This document shows, one piece after another, positions 8,668 to 16,206 of a stretch of DNA of 64,000 bases (within the stretch, counting starts at the first letter, position 1; every line of letters begins with the position of its first letter). Both the position numbers and the translations under genes were made by a program. The stretch is from positions 3,720,001-3,784,000 of the forward strand of contig NZ_JAUSYB010000001.1 in the NCBI RefSeq assembly GCF_030816505.1. Direction: 5' to 3'. The notes under the pieces were generated by a model. That model made no database searches and was not told where the DNA came from. It saw nothing but the letters and a program-made list of their open reading frames with translations. The DNA comes from Microbacterium sp. W4I20 (GTDB taxonomy: Bacteria; Actinomycetota; Actinomycetes; Actinomycetales; Microbacteriaceae).

Positions 8668-9249
8668 ATGAGCAGAGCACTTCTCATCATCGACGTGCAG
8701 AACGACTTCACCGAGGGTGGCGCTCTCGCGGTCGCCGGAGGGGATGCCGTGGCATCCGCTGTCTCCGCCTTCCTGGCGGCGCACGCCTCCGACTACGCGG
8801 TGATCGTCGCCTCCCGCGACTGGCACCACGCCGACGGTGACAACGGCGGGCACTTCGCCGCGGCTCCCGATTTCATCGACACCTGGCCGCGGCACTGCGT
8901 CGCGGGGACCGACGGGGCCGCGTACGATCCGCTCCTCTCGACGGATGCCGTGACCCATCATGTGCAGAAGGGGCAGGGGAAGCCGGCGTACTCGATGTTC
9001 GAGGGCACGACGCAGAACGGCGACACCGTCGGCGCCGTGCTGACCGCCGCGGGCGTGCTGAGCGCGGATGTCGTCGGAATCGCCACCGATCATTGCGTGC
9101 GTGCCTCGGCGCTCGACGCGATCACCCACGGAGTCCACGTGCGGATCCTCACCGACCTCGTGGCGGGTGTCGGGGCGGAGTCGAGCGAGGCGGCGCTGGC
9201 CGAGCTGGCACACGCGGGCGCCGAGCTCGTCCCGAGCACCGACGGATGA
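8668..9249 (+). CDS. pncA: Nicotinamidase (isochorismatase family)
   Basis: This enzyme deamidates nicotinamide to nicotinate for NAD salvage. It has 193 residues. The Asp of IDVQNDF (residue 9), the Lys in the KGQGKPAYSMF region and the nucleophilic Cys of TDHCV (residue 143) form the expected triad. The metal-ligand Asp/His segment SRDWHHAD is also present. TACCCT (8656-8661) ends six bases before the ATG, indicating leaderless transcription. The next gene overlaps its stop. Confidence 0.93.
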   Translation: MSRALLIIDVQNDFTEGGALAVAGGDAVASAVSAFLAAHASDYAVIVASRDWHHADGDNGGHFAAAPDFIDTWPRHCVAGTDGAAYDPLLSTDAVTHHVQKGQGKPAYSMFEGTTQNGDTVGAVLTAAGVLSADVVGIATDHCVRASALDAITHGVHVRILTDLVAGVGAESSEAALAELAHAGAELVPSTDG

Positions 9250-9779
9250 GTCGCAGCGTCCTGCTGCTGCGTGCCGTGAACGTCAACGGGCGCAACAGCG
9301 TGCCGATGGCGCGGCTGCGAGAGGTGCTCGCCGACGAGACCGACCTGACCGACGTCGCCACGTACATCGCCAGCGGGAACATCGTGTGCGCGACTCCCCG
9401 GAAGCCCGCCGCCGCCTGCGCCTCCGTGCAGAAGGCGATCGCCGCGGAGTTCGGCGTCGACACCCCGGTGATCCATCGGACTCACGCGCAGCTCGTGGCA
9501 TCCGAGAAGGCTCAGCCGTTCCCGGACGGCGAGGAGAAGTTCGTTCATGCCATGTTCCTCGCGGGGGCCGCGAGCCCCGGAGCCGTCGCGGCCCTGGAGG
9601 AACGACTGCAGCCAGGTGAGCACCTCGCCCTCGTGGGCGACGATCTGTGGATCGACTACGGACCGGGCGGCGTGCACTCGACGAAGCTCACCAAGGCCGT
9701 GCTGGATCGTGCGCTCGGCGTCGCCGGCACGGCACGGAACCTGCGCACCACGCGCAAGCTCATCGAGCTCACCGTCTGA
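9246..9779 (+). CDS. DUF1697 family protein
   Basis: This is a 177-residue cytoplasmic protein. The opening VLLLRAVNVNGRNSVPMARL, followed by TYIASGNIV, is the hallmark of DUF1697, a family of unknown function. It starts at ATG 9246, which overlaps the pncA stop (ATGA). Its own stop overlaps the following gene, so pncA, this gene and the M23 gene form one operon. No catalytic motif is recognised. Confidence 0.88.
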   Translation: MSRSVLLLRAVNVNGRNSVPMARLREVLADETDLTDVATYIASGNIVCATPRKPAAACASVQKAIAAEFGVDTPVIHRTHAQLVASEKAQPFPDGEEKFVHAMFLAGAASPGAVAALEERLQPGEHLALVGDDLWIDYGPGGVHSTKLTKAVLDRALGVAGTARNLRTTRKLIELTV

Positions 9780-10408
9780 TGCCGACCGGGCCGGTCGAGC
9801 TGTCGCTGCCGTTCACTGGCCGCTGGACGGTGCAGAACAGCCCCGCGTCCCGAGTGCCCAGCCACGGGACGACGCTCTTCGGCACCTCCCACGCGATCGA
9901 CTTCGTGCCGGTGGGAGCCGACGGGCGCAGTGCGCCGCGGACAGTGAGGAGCCTGTTCGCGACCGAGTCCCCGGAGGCTTTCGTCGGTTTCGGGCGGCCA
10001 CTCCTCGCCCCCGTGTCGGGTGAGGTCGTCGCCGTCCTCGACGGGGAGCAGGATCACGCTGCACGCCGTTCGCTGCCCGCGCTGATCGGCTACGCGCTCA
10101 CCCAGGGTGCCCGGATTCGGCGAGGAGCTGCCGCCATCGCGGGCAATCACGTGATGATTCGCGCGGGTGGCTCGTTGGTGTTGCTCGCGCACCTGCGGAA
10201 TGGATCCCTGCTCGTGCGGCCGGGGCAGCAGGTGGCTGCGGGGGAGCAGGTCGGCGAGTGCGGCAACTCCGGCAACAGCACCGAGCCGCACGTGCACGTG
10301 CAGGTCTCAGCATCCTTCGACCGCCAGGCGCAGGGGATACCGCTGTGCTTCCGGCATCCGTCTGGCGGATGCTGGGTCCCGAGGAACGGCGAGATCGTCG
10401 AGGCCTGA
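9779..10408 (+). CDS. M23-family metallopeptidase-like protein
   Basis: This 209-residue protein has a LytM/M23-type fold: SHAIDFVPVG supplies the first His and Asp, and EPHVHVQVS supplies the HxH motif. Middle segments HVMIRAGGSLVLLAHLRNGSLLV and GQQVAAGEQVGECGNSG match the glycine-rich strands of this family. M23 enzymes usually cut peptidoglycan cross-links, but no signal peptide or membrane segment is visible, so a cytoplasmic or non-wall role is possible. ATG 9779 is chosen because it overlaps the DUF1697 stop. Confidence 0.8.
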   Translation: MPTGPVELSLPFTGRWTVQNSPASRVPSHGTTLFGTSHAIDFVPVGADGRSAPRTVRSLFATESPEAFVGFGRPLLAPVSGEVVAVLDGEQDHAARRSLPALIGYALTQGARIRRGAAAIAGNHVMIRAGGSLVLLAHLRNGSLLVRPGQQVAAGEQVGECGNSGNSTEPHVHVQVSASFDRQAQGIPLCFRHPSGGCWVPRNGEIVEA

Positions 10409-10416
10409 CGGCTCGG

Positions 10417-10632
10417 TCACGGTCTCTCCACCTGCACCTCGGTCGAGAGCGCCATCGGCGGCGCGGATGGATTCTGCTGCATGTCGACGCGCCGCGTGCT
10501 GCACCCGGCGCAGCGCACGTAGACGACCGTGCCCTCGCTCGTCGGATGCCGTGACTCGACGAGCCAGGCATGCTCGTGGGCGGGGACGGGTGGCGAGATG
10601 CGGCGGATCGGGAGGGTGTTCGATGAGGTCAT
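10417..10632 (-). CDS. Small conserved-type hypothetical protein with CxxC
   Basis: This is a 71-residue protein that I do not recognise. It contains HAWLVESRHPTSEGTVVYVR followed by CAGCSTRR, which could be half of a zinc site. The start at 10632 is supported by CACGCT ending six bases upstream. It is divergent from the CGNR gene, with only 25 bases between the two start codons, so their promoters must overlap. Coding status rests on the promoter geometry and the ordered sequence. Confidence 0.6.
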   Translation of the reverse strand: MTSSNTLPIRRISPPVPAHEHAWLVESRHPTSEGTVVYVRCAGCSTRRVDMQQNPSAPPMALSTEVQVERP

Positions 10633-10657
10633 GCCTCCAGCGTGATGTAATGCTCTT

Positions 10658-11176
10658 ATGCATCTCAACCCTTACGGTGAATATGCCGTACTGCTGGCTG
10701 CATCACTCGCCAACGACTGGCCGGCGGATCGCGCGGGTATCGAGGCCCGCACGCTCGAGCTCGGCATGACGCAGACCTTCCCACCCGCGCCCGGCGATCA
10801 CTCCGCGGTCAGGGGCGTCATCGACGACTGGCTCCGGATCGTCGACGAACCCGATGCGGATGCGCGCGCTGAGCTGCTGAACACGCAACTCGCCGCCGCC
10901 GCTGCCTACCCGCGCCTGACGAACCACGACGGGGAGGGCTGGCATCTGCACTACCGGGACGACGTACCATCGCTGCCGTACGTGCTCCGCGCGATCATCA
11001 ACCTCGGAACGTCGCTGCACCTGGTCACCCGAGGCATGAGCCGACTGGGGCGCTGCCAGGCAGCTCCGTGCACCAACGTCGTCGCCGACGTCACGCGCAA
11101 CGGTCGCCAGCGGTTCTGCTCCGTGCGCTGCGCCAACCGCGCGGCCGTGCGTCGTCACAGGGCGCGGGCTGCCTGA
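10658..11176 (+). CDS. CGNR zinc-finger protein (DUF1470/ABATE domain)
   Basis: This is a 172-residue probable transcriptional regulator. The N-terminus (LNPYGEYAVLLAASLAND) belongs to the ABATE domain. The C-terminus holds the zinc finger with Cys in RCQAAPC and FCSVRCANRAAVRRHR, where CANR is the CGNR signature. TGTAAT (10646-10651) lies six bases before the ATG. The targets are unknown; the divergent small gene at 10632 is the obvious candidate. Confidence 0.88.
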   Translation: MHLNPYGEYAVLLAASLANDWPADRAGIEARTLELGMTQTFPPAPGDHSAVRGVIDDWLRIVDEPDADARAELLNTQLAAAAAYPRLTNHDGEGWHLHYRDDVPSLPYVLRAIINLGTSLHLVTRGMSRLGRCQAAPCTNVVADVTRNGRQRFCSVRCANRAAVRRHRARAA

Positions 11177-11196
11177 CCCGCCGGAGCCGGACAGCA

Positions 11197-11228
11197 GAAG
11201 ACCGCCGGTCGGCCGACCGGCGGTCTTC
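11197..11228. terminator. Bidirectional terminator
   Basis: A 14-bp perfect stem (GAAGACCGCCGGTC with its complement) has a GGCC loop. It sits between the convergent CGNR and DJ-1/PfpI genes and serves both. Confidence 0.85.
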
Positions 11229-11251
11229 GCGTCTCAGGCTCAGGCTCGTGA

Positions 11252-11800
11252 TCAGGCCGTCTGTCCGGCGTGCGGGCCTTCGCCGATCTCCTCGACGAGC
11301 TTCGCGTTGAACGCAGGCAGGTCGTCCGGGGTACGGCTCGAGACCAGGCCCTCGTCGACCACGACCTCCTCGTCGACCCAGGTGGCCCCGGCGTTGCGGA
11401 GGTCGGTCGTGAGGCTGGGATAGCTGGTGAGGGTGCGTCCGTCGACGACGCCGGCCTCGATGAGGATCCAGGCGCCGTGGCAGATCACACCGACCGGCTT
11501 GTGCTGCTCGAAGAACGCGCGCGCCAGGGCGATGGACGCCTTGTCGAGTCGCAGGTGATCTGCGTTCACGACGCCGCCGGGAAGCACCAGCGCATCGAAC
11601 TGATCCGCCTGCGCGTCGGCCGCGGCAAGGTCGACGGACTGCTCATGCCCGTTCTTGCCGGTGATCCGGCCGCTCTCGGGGGCGATCAGGGTGGCGCTCG
11701 CGCCTTCTCCGGTCACGGCGTCCCACGGGCTCGTGAGCTCGCTGTCCTCGAATCCGTCTGTCGCCAGGAATGCCACTCGGCTACCGGTGAGAGTCATCAT
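11252..11800 (-). CDS. DJ-1/PfpI family type 1 glutamine amidotransferase-like protein
   Basis: This 182-residue protein has the DJ-1/PfpI fold. The nucleophile elbow is GVICHGAWILIEAG (Cys followed by His), and DGFEDSELTSP supplies the acidic residue. Relatives act as proteases, deglycases or stress chaperones, and the exact activity cannot be told. The start has a GGAAAGGA ribosome binding site. An 18-bp perfect palindrome lies 24 bases upstream and may be its operator. Confidence 0.9.
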   Translation of the reverse strand: MMTLTGSRVAFLATDGFEDSELTSPWDAVTGEGASATLIAPESGRITGKNGHEQSVDLAAADAQADQFDALVLPGGVVNADHLRLDKASIALARAFFEQHKPVGVICHGAWILIEAGVVDGRTLTSYPSLTTDLRNAGATWVDEEVVVDEGLVSSRTPDDLPAFNAKLVEEIGEGPHAGQTA

Positions 11801-11823
11801 TCATCCTTTCCGTGGGGGAGTCG

Positions 11824-11841
11824 CATCCCGATATCGGGATG
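11824..11841. promoter_or_regulatory. 18-bp perfect palindrome, candidate operator
   Basis: CATCCCGATATCGGGATG is perfectly self-complementary with no loop, so it is a protein-binding palindrome rather than a hairpin terminator. It ends 24 bases before the start codon of the DJ-1/PfpI gene. No regulator gene adjoins it, so the binding protein is unknown. Confidence 0.5.
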
Positions 11842-11945
11842 TCACTCGACCCTCTCGCGAAGCGCGCAACGGGTGAAGGGGGTGGCCGATCGGAGTCGGC
11901 GATGATACGACGTTCTCGTCCTCGAACGTATCCGAGTCTGTGCGG

Positions 11946-12018
11946 TGGGCCCCGTGGGGCTCGAACCCACGACCCGCGGATTAAAAGTCCGATGCTCTGC
12001 CAACTGAGCTAGAGGCCC
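11946..12018 (-). tRNA. tRNA-Lys (anticodon TTT)
   Basis: On the minus strand this is a 73-base cloverleaf. The acceptor GGGCCTC pairs with GGGGCCC (one T-G wobble), the D arm contains TAGCTCAGTTGGCAGAGC, the anticodon loop is ACTTTTAA and the T arm contains GGTTCGAGCCCC. It reads AAA and AAG. CCA is not encoded. Confidence 0.97.
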
Positions 12019-12041
12019 CTGGGATCAAGTCTAGTGCGCAC

Positions 12042-12083
12042 AGAAGGGCCCGCCGGTGATCAGATCACCGACGGGCCCTTCTC
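12042..12083. terminator. Hairpin after the fasciclin gene
   Basis: A long imperfect stem runs from AGAAGGGCCCG plus CGGTGATC to the mirrored GATCACCG plus ACGGGCCCTTCT. It lies between the tRNA-Lys gene and the 3' end of the fasciclin gene, both on the minus strand, so it would end fasciclin transcription. No long T-run is seen. Confidence 0.6.
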
Positions 12084-12158
12084 CTTCTCGCGTTCCTCCC
12101 CCGAGACGAGAGAAGGTCGCTTGCCGGGAAAACCCCTCCCAGCAGGTTCAGTCCGAAA

Positions 12159-12815
12159 TTACATCGGGGGCATCAGAACCGTGTCGATGAGGTACACGGT
12201 CGCGTTGGCGGTCTGGACGCCACCGCAGATGACGGCCGACTCTCCGTTGACCATCAGGTCGTCGCCGCTGCCGGTGACCTCGAGGTCCGCACCGTTGACC
12301 GTCGGGTGGGTGCCGGCGATGGCATCCGGAGCGATCTGGCCGGGGACGACGTGGTACGTCAGGATCGCGCTGAGGGTGTCAGCGTCGGTCTTGAGGGCCT
12401 CGATGGTGGCCGGGTCGATCTTCGCGAAGGCGTCGTCCACCGGAGCGAACACCGTGAACTCGTCACCGTTGAGCGTGTCGACGAGGTCGACGTCAGGGTT
12501 CAGCTGGCCGCTCACTGCAGCGACGAGCGTCTTGAGGAGCGGGTTGTTGGAGGCGGCCACGGCGACCGGGTCCTTCGACATGCCCTCGACCGAGCCTGCG
12601 CCGTCCGGCACTGCTTCGGCGTATGCGGCGCAACCGGAACCGACGAGGTTCGCGGCCGGGTCCATGGGCTCCGTCGACGGCTCCGACGACTCCGAGCTCT
12701 CCGGGGCCGTGGATTCCTCCGCGGGGGTGCTGCCCATCGAACAGGCGGAGAGCAGGAATGCGCTCGCCAGCGTGAGGGTGATTGCTGCGGTGACCTTCTT
12801 CTTGGTGCTGAACAT
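12159..12815 (-). CDS. Fasciclin-domain surface lipoprotein (MPT70/MPT83-like)
   Basis: This 218-residue secreted lipoprotein has the signal [11 protein letters not shown] (lipobox LSAC), a Ser/Glu/Pro linker at residues 25-50 and one fasciclin (FAS1) domain with [25 protein letters not shown] and [11 protein letters not shown]. Fasciclin domains mediate adhesion. In mycobacteria the homologues MPT70 and MPT83 are the main targets of SigK. The start at 12815 is chosen for the AAGGAGC ribosome binding site. A promoter resembling the mycobacterial SigK consensus lies upstream, and sigK-rskA is the divergent neighbour. Confidence 0.92.
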   Translation of the reverse strand: MFSTKKKVTAAITLTLASAFLLSACSMGSTPAEESTAPESSESSEPSTEPMDPAANLVGSGCAAYAEAVPDGAGSVEGMSKDPVAVAASNNPLLKTLVAAVSGQLNPDVDLVDTLNGDEFTVFAPVDDAFAKIDPATIEALKTDADTLSAILTYHVVPGQIAPDAIAGTHPTVNGADLEVTGSGDDLMVNGESAVICGGVQTANATVYLIDTVLMPPM

Positions 12816-12865
12816 CTCGAGCTCCTTCAGAACTGAGCCACGGCCTCTCCGTGGCGTTGACAGCT

Positions 12866-12892
12866 GTTCGGAGCCCCCCCTCGATCGGATGG
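12866..12892 (-). promoter_or_regulatory. Candidate SigK-type promoter of the fasciclin gene
   Basis: On the minus strand CCATCC (12892-12887) is followed after 15 bases by CCGAAC (12871-12866). From memory, mycobacterial SigK promoters have CCATCC as -35 and CCGAAT as -10. The site lies about 50 bases before the fasciclin start codon, in the gap between that gene and sigK. Confidence 0.55.
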
Positions 12893-12959
12893 GAGAAATC
12901 TGAGATTGATTGAAATCCCCCTCATCCATTAGTCACGTTCGGGTGACGTCTGCACGGGA

Positions 12960-13577
12960 ATGATGCGGAAATACGGCATGCTGGAGGGGATGGTCATTGA
13001 CGGGATAGACGTACCCGAGGACGGAACGGCGAGCGATGCGGTCGCGGCTCTCCTCGTGCGCATCGGCGACGGCGACCAGCGGGCCTTCGCAGAGCTGTAT
13101 GACGTGCTCTCCTCGCGCGTGTTCGGTCTGATCCTGCGCGTACTCGTGAACCGCTCGCAGAGTGAAGAGGTGCTGCAGGAGGTCTTTCTCGAGATCTGGC
13201 AATCCGCTTCGCGCTTCGCTCCGAATAAGGGTCAAGGACGATCGTGGGTGATGACAATCGCACATCGTCGGGCCGTGGACCGGGTGCGTGCATCCCAGTC
13301 GAGTGCGGACCGTGATGTGCGGGCGGGTCTCAGGGACATCGGTGTGGCGCACGACAGTGTGGCCGAACAGGTGGAACTCGGGATCGACGGTGAGAAAGTC
13401 GTCGAAGCACTCACGGGACTGCCGGAGGTGCAGCGCGAAGCACTCGTGCTGGCGTACTACGGCGGTTACAGTCAAAACGAAATATCGGCGCTCGTGGGAG
13501 CGCCGTTGGGGACGATCAAGACACGGATGCGGGACGGTCTCAGCCGTCTGCGTGCAGCCATGGGGGTGACAGCATGA
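12960..13577 (+). CDS. sigK: ECF sigma factor SigK
   Basis: This is an extracytoplasmic-function sigma factor. Region 2 runs AFAELYDVLSSRVFGLILRV to WVMTIAHRRAVDRVR. Region 4 is LPEVQREALVLAYYGGYSQ through GTIKTRMRDGLSRLR. The conserved part begins around residue 30. In-frame ATGs at 12978 and 12990 are therefore also possible, and the last has a GGAGGGG just before it. The next gene overlaps its stop and encodes its membrane anti-sigma factor. Synteny with rskA and a fasciclin gene supports SigK rather than another ECF group. Confidence 0.85.
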   Translation: MMRKYGMLEGMVIDGIDVPEDGTASDAVAALLVRIGDGDQRAFAELYDVLSSRVFGLILRVLVNRSQSEEVLQEVFLEIWQSASRFAPNKGQGRSWVMTIAHRRAVDRVRASQSSADRDVRAGLRDIGVAHDSVAEQVELGIDGEKVVEALTGLPEVQREALVLAYYGGYSQNEISALVGAPLGTIKTRMRDGLSRLRAAMGVTA

Positions 13578-14374
13578 ACGAGCAGGACTTCGCAGAACTG
13601 GCGGCAGGCGCTGCCCTTCACGCGCTGTCGCCCGACGATGAGCGGCGCTTCCGGGAGGCGCTCGACGCCCGTCCGGAGTGGCGCGCGATCGCAGAGGCGG
13701 ATGCCGAGACGGCAGACTTCCTGGCCGGCGGCGCCGCGCTCGTGACCCCGCCCGCCGGCATCCGCTCGGCACTGCTCGCGCAGATCGCCGTGACGCCGCA
13801 GAACGGCGACGCACAGTCTTCCGGGCACGACGACGGTTCGTCCGCCGCTACCGAAACCTACGCCGAGGCTTCGGCCGACGACGCGGAGGTCCCGAAACCT
13901 CCGACGCCCGCTCGTCGACGCTGGACGCGCACGATCTTCGCCCTTGCCGCATGCCTCGCCGTGCTGGTCGGCGTCGGAATCGCCGCCGCTGCCCTCAACG
14001 GGCAGCTGAACCGTCCGGAATCCGTGATCGCACTGGAGCAGATCCAGGCCGCTGATGATGCGGAGCGGGCCACGGTCGAGCTCCCCGACGGTGGCACGGC
14101 GACCGCGCACTGGTCGGCTTCCGCCGGCGCAGCCGTGCTCGTCACCGACGGCATCCCGGCCCCGGCAGACGGCAAGGACTATGAGCTCTGGTATGTGCGC
14201 GGCGATGACGCCATCCCGGCCGGTGTCTTCGACGTCGAAGACGGCCGCGCGACGGCGGCCCTCGACGGGGACATGCAGGCGGGCGACGTCATCGCGGTGA
14301 CCGTGGAACAGGCCGGAGGCTCGCCCACCGGCACGCCGACGACCGACCCGGTGATCGTGATCCCCACGGCCTGA
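13574..14374 (+). CDS. rskA: Anti-sigma-K factor RskA family protein
   Basis: This 266-residue single-pass membrane protein has a cytoplasmic anti-sigma domain (FAELAAGAALHALSPDDERRF) and an Asp/Glu/Pro linker. One helix follows near residues 118-141 (IFALAACLAVLVGVGIAAAA). The outer RskA domain includes GKDYELWYVRGDD, PAGVFDVEDG and ITVTVEQ-like AVTVEQAGGSP. It sequesters SigK at the membrane until regulated proteolysis. It overlaps sigK by 4 bases, which keeps the two in balance. Confidence 0.92.
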   Translation: MNEQDFAELAAGAALHALSPDDERRFREALDARPEWRAIAEADAETADFLAGGAALVTPPAGIRSALLAQIAVTPQNGDAQSSGHDDGSSAATETYAEASADDAEVPKPPTPARRRWTRTIFALAACLAVLVGVGIAAAALNGQLNRPESVIALEQIQAADDAERATVELPDGGTATAHWSASAGAAVLVTDGIPAPADGKDYELWYVRGDDAIPAGVFDVEDGRATAALDGDMQAGDVIAVTVEQAGGSPTGTPTTDPVIVIPTA

Positions 14375-14403
14375 GCGGCGCCGTTCGCGGGTAGCCTGGT
14401 TCG

Positions 14404-15165
14404 ATGCCCGAACAGCACCACCGCCCTGTCCGTCGACCGACCAGCTCGTTCGACAACCTCGTCGGCGCGCACGACCCGGCCGAGGAGACGCGGGTCGCGC
14501 ACGCGACGGCATCCGCTCTCCTCACCCGTGTGCGGGCGGACGAGAGCGGCGCGAGTGCCGAACGTCTGGTCGCGTTCACCGCCGAGCACGGGATCGACGC
14601 GATCGCGGAACTGTGGTCGAAGGCGCCGTCCCGCACCCTGCCGGGAGCGCTGTGGCGGCTGTACATCCTGCAGTTGGCGATCCACGGCGACCCGCGCACG
14701 GCGGCGCTGCTGTACGAGCGCGGCCGCATCGAGCTGCCGTCGGCGGATGTCGTCGTCGCCGGCGCGCCGGTCCCGGCCGACCCGGATGAACTCGTCGCGC
14801 TCATCGACACGATCCTGCGCGGGGCGTTCCGCGGCGACTTCGCCGTGGCACTCGACCGCGCCGCGGCGTTCTGCCGTGTGCAGGCTTCGGGCGCCACGCA
14901 CACCGCTGACGACTACGAGCCCACGGAGCCGTCGCGGGCCAGCGAGCTCACGACACGCGCGCTCCGGCTGAGCAGCTACGGACAGGATCTGTCGGCGGGC
15001 CGCCGTTCTGTGGCGGACGGGGATGCTGGCCTGAGGCCGCGCCGCCGATTCGCACCGCCTCCGGGCAGAGAAAGACCGGGCCGCAAAAACGCCTCACGGC
15101 GGAAGGCCGCTCAAAGCGGCAAAAAATGGAGCCCGGGGTTATGCGGCCCGGCCACTCAATTATAA
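14404..15165 (+). CDS. Conserved-type hypothetical protein, probably frameshifted near its 3' end
   Basis: I do not recognise a function. The first 195 residues form an ordered alpha-helical protein (ERLVAFTAEHGIDAIAELW, LPGALWRLYILQLAIHGD). After residue 198 the frame becomes a basic, Pro/Arg-rich string running through a structured non-coding segment. Removing one G from the GGG at 14997-14999 gives a natural ending, DLSAAAVLWRTGMLA, with a stop at 15032-15034 and a 210-residue product. I take this as the true gene end. TAGCCT (14392-14397) lies six bases before the ATG. Confidence 0.7.
   Translation: MPEQHHRPVRRPTSSFDNLVGAHDPAEETRVAHATASALLTRVRADESGASAERLVAFTAEHGIDAIAELWSKAPSRTLPGALWRLYILQLAIHGDPRTAALLYERGRIELPSADVVVAGAPVPADPDELVALIDTILRGAFRGDFAVALDRAAAFCRVQASGATHTADDYEPTEPSRASELTTRALRLSSYGQDLSAGRRSVADGDAGLRPRRRFAPPPGRERPGRKNASRRKAAQSGKKWSPGLCGPATQL
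15059..15164. ncRNA. Candidate structured RNA element with possible pseudoknot
   Basis: Segment a (15059-15066, CTCCGGGC) can pair with a' (15131-15138, GCCCGGGG). Segment b (15074-15084, GACCGGGCCGC) can pair with b' (15143-15153, GCGGCCCGGCC). The order a-b-a'-b' is that of a pseudoknot; nested a-b' and b-a' pairings are a weaker alternative. Between them stand two hairpins, CGCC-TCAC-GGCG (15090-15101) and GCCGC-TCAAA-GCGGC (15106-15120), flanked by A5 and A6. A TATAAT lies on the minus strand at 15164-15159. I cannot decide the strand or name a family. Confidence 0.5.
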
Positions 15166-15207
15166 CGCCATGCCCCCGTCGGTATTCCCGGCCTCTAGGC
15201 TCGGAAC

Positions 15208-16092
15208 ATGACCCGGCGCTTCGCACTGATGATCGATCCCGTCACCGCCGACGAGGACCGCCCCGACTTCCGCGGCACCTTCACCTCGGTGGATGCCGCG
15301 GCGCCGGCACTGAGCGTGGGGGAGCTGAGCACACAACGCGGAGACGGTGTCTTCGAGTCCATCGGCGTGGTCGACGGGCACGCGCAGGAGGTCGTGCCGC
15401 ACCTCGAGCGGTTGGCGCATTCGGCGCGGCTGTGCGACCTGCCGGCTCCGAATCTCGCGCAGTGGCGGCAGGCGATCGAGCAGGCTGCGGCGGAGTGCGG
15501 TGACGGCGAGGCGGTCATCAAGCTCATCCTCAGTCGCGGCGTCGAGCACGGACCCACCCCGACGGCATGGGTCACCGCCGCCCCGGCATCCGACTTCCGC
15601 ACTGTGCGCACCGAGGGTGTGCGCGTCGTCACCCTCGACCGCGGCTACGACCTCGGCGCGGCCGAACGGGCGCCCTGGCTCCTGCTCGGAGCGAAGACGC
15701 TCTCGTACGCGGTGAACATGGCTGCTCTGCGCGAGGCGCACCGCCGCGGCGCGGACGACGCGATCTTCCTCTCCAGCGACGGGTTCGTGCTGGAGGCGCC
15801 GACGGCGTCCCTTGTGCTCCGGTTCGGTGACCGCTTCGTGACGCCGGCGCCCAACGGCGGCATCCTGCACGGCACGACCCAGCTCAGCGTCTACGAGCAC
15901 CTGGCGGAACGAGGCTTCGAAGCCGGATACGACCGCATCCCCGCCGACGATCTGCCCCGCGCGGATGCTGCGTGGCTGGTCTCGAGCGTGCGCCTCGCCG
16001 CCCCGATCACCGCGATCGACGATGCTGTGCTCCCGGTGGATCACGCGCTGACGGGGGAGCTGAACGCGTACCTGCTGTCGCCGCGCGACTGA
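15208..16092 (+). CDS. pabC: Aminodeoxychorismate lyase (class IV aminotransferase fold)
   Basis: This is a PLP enzyme of fold type IV, 294 residues. The PLP lysine lies in LLGAKTLSYAVNMAA, and EAPTASLVLRFG and GILHGTTQ are the family motifs. PabC releases 4-aminobenzoate for folate. A branched-chain or D-amino acid aminotransferase of the same fold cannot be excluded from sequence alone. TAGGCT (15196-15201) ends six bases before the ATG, so the transcript is probably leaderless and independent of the RNA-like element just upstream. Confidence 0.85.
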   Translation: MTRRFALMIDPVTADEDRPDFRGTFTSVDAAAPALSVGELSTQRGDGVFESIGVVDGHAQEVVPHLERLAHSARLCDLPAPNLAQWRQAIEQAAAECGDGEAVIKLILSRGVEHGPTPTAWVTAAPASDFRTVRTEGVRVVTLDRGYDLGAAERAPWLLLGAKTLSYAVNMAALREAHRRGADDAIFLSSDGFVLEAPTASLVLRFGDRFVTPAPNGGILHGTTQLSVYEHLAERGFEAGYDRIPADDLPRADAAWLVSSVRLAAPITAIDDAVLPVDHALTGELNAYLLSPRD

Positions 16093-16120
16093 CACCGGGG
16101 GCGTCTTGCTGGTTCCGTCC

Positions 16121-16206
16121 GAGCACGACTTCGGACGGCCGGGGCGACACGCCGACGGCAGGCGGCTGGACGCGGCGCGTCGCGCCTCGGCTCCGAAGTC
16201 ATGCAC
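16121..16206. repeat. 86-bp inverted-repeat element, left copy
   Basis: The 15-base arms GAGCACGACTTCGGA (16121-16135) and TCCGAAGTCATGCAC (16192-16206) are near-complements enclosing 56 bases. An element with the same arm type, spacer length and total length lies at 17143-17228. The right half of the spacer is similar in both (GCGGCG, one variable base, GTCGCGC). This copy overlaps the stop codon of the DUF559 gene. Confidence 0.6.

Noticed and set aside
8529..12018. Integration site or genomic island at tRNA-Thr or tRNA-Lys
   Set aside because: No integrase, no partial tRNA copy and no change in base composition next to either tRNA.
15059..15126. Simple minus-strand terminator (CGCC-GTGA-GGCG-TTTTT)
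   Set aside because: The stem has only four pairs and lies inside longer complementary arms, and no minus-strand gene ends there; it may still act so if a minus-strand RNA starts at the TATAAT.
15059..15164. SRP 4.5S RNA, cobalamin riboswitch or RNase P RNA at the structured element
   Set aside because: None of the conserved core sequences of these families (SRP apical loop, B12 box, RNase P P4 region) is present.
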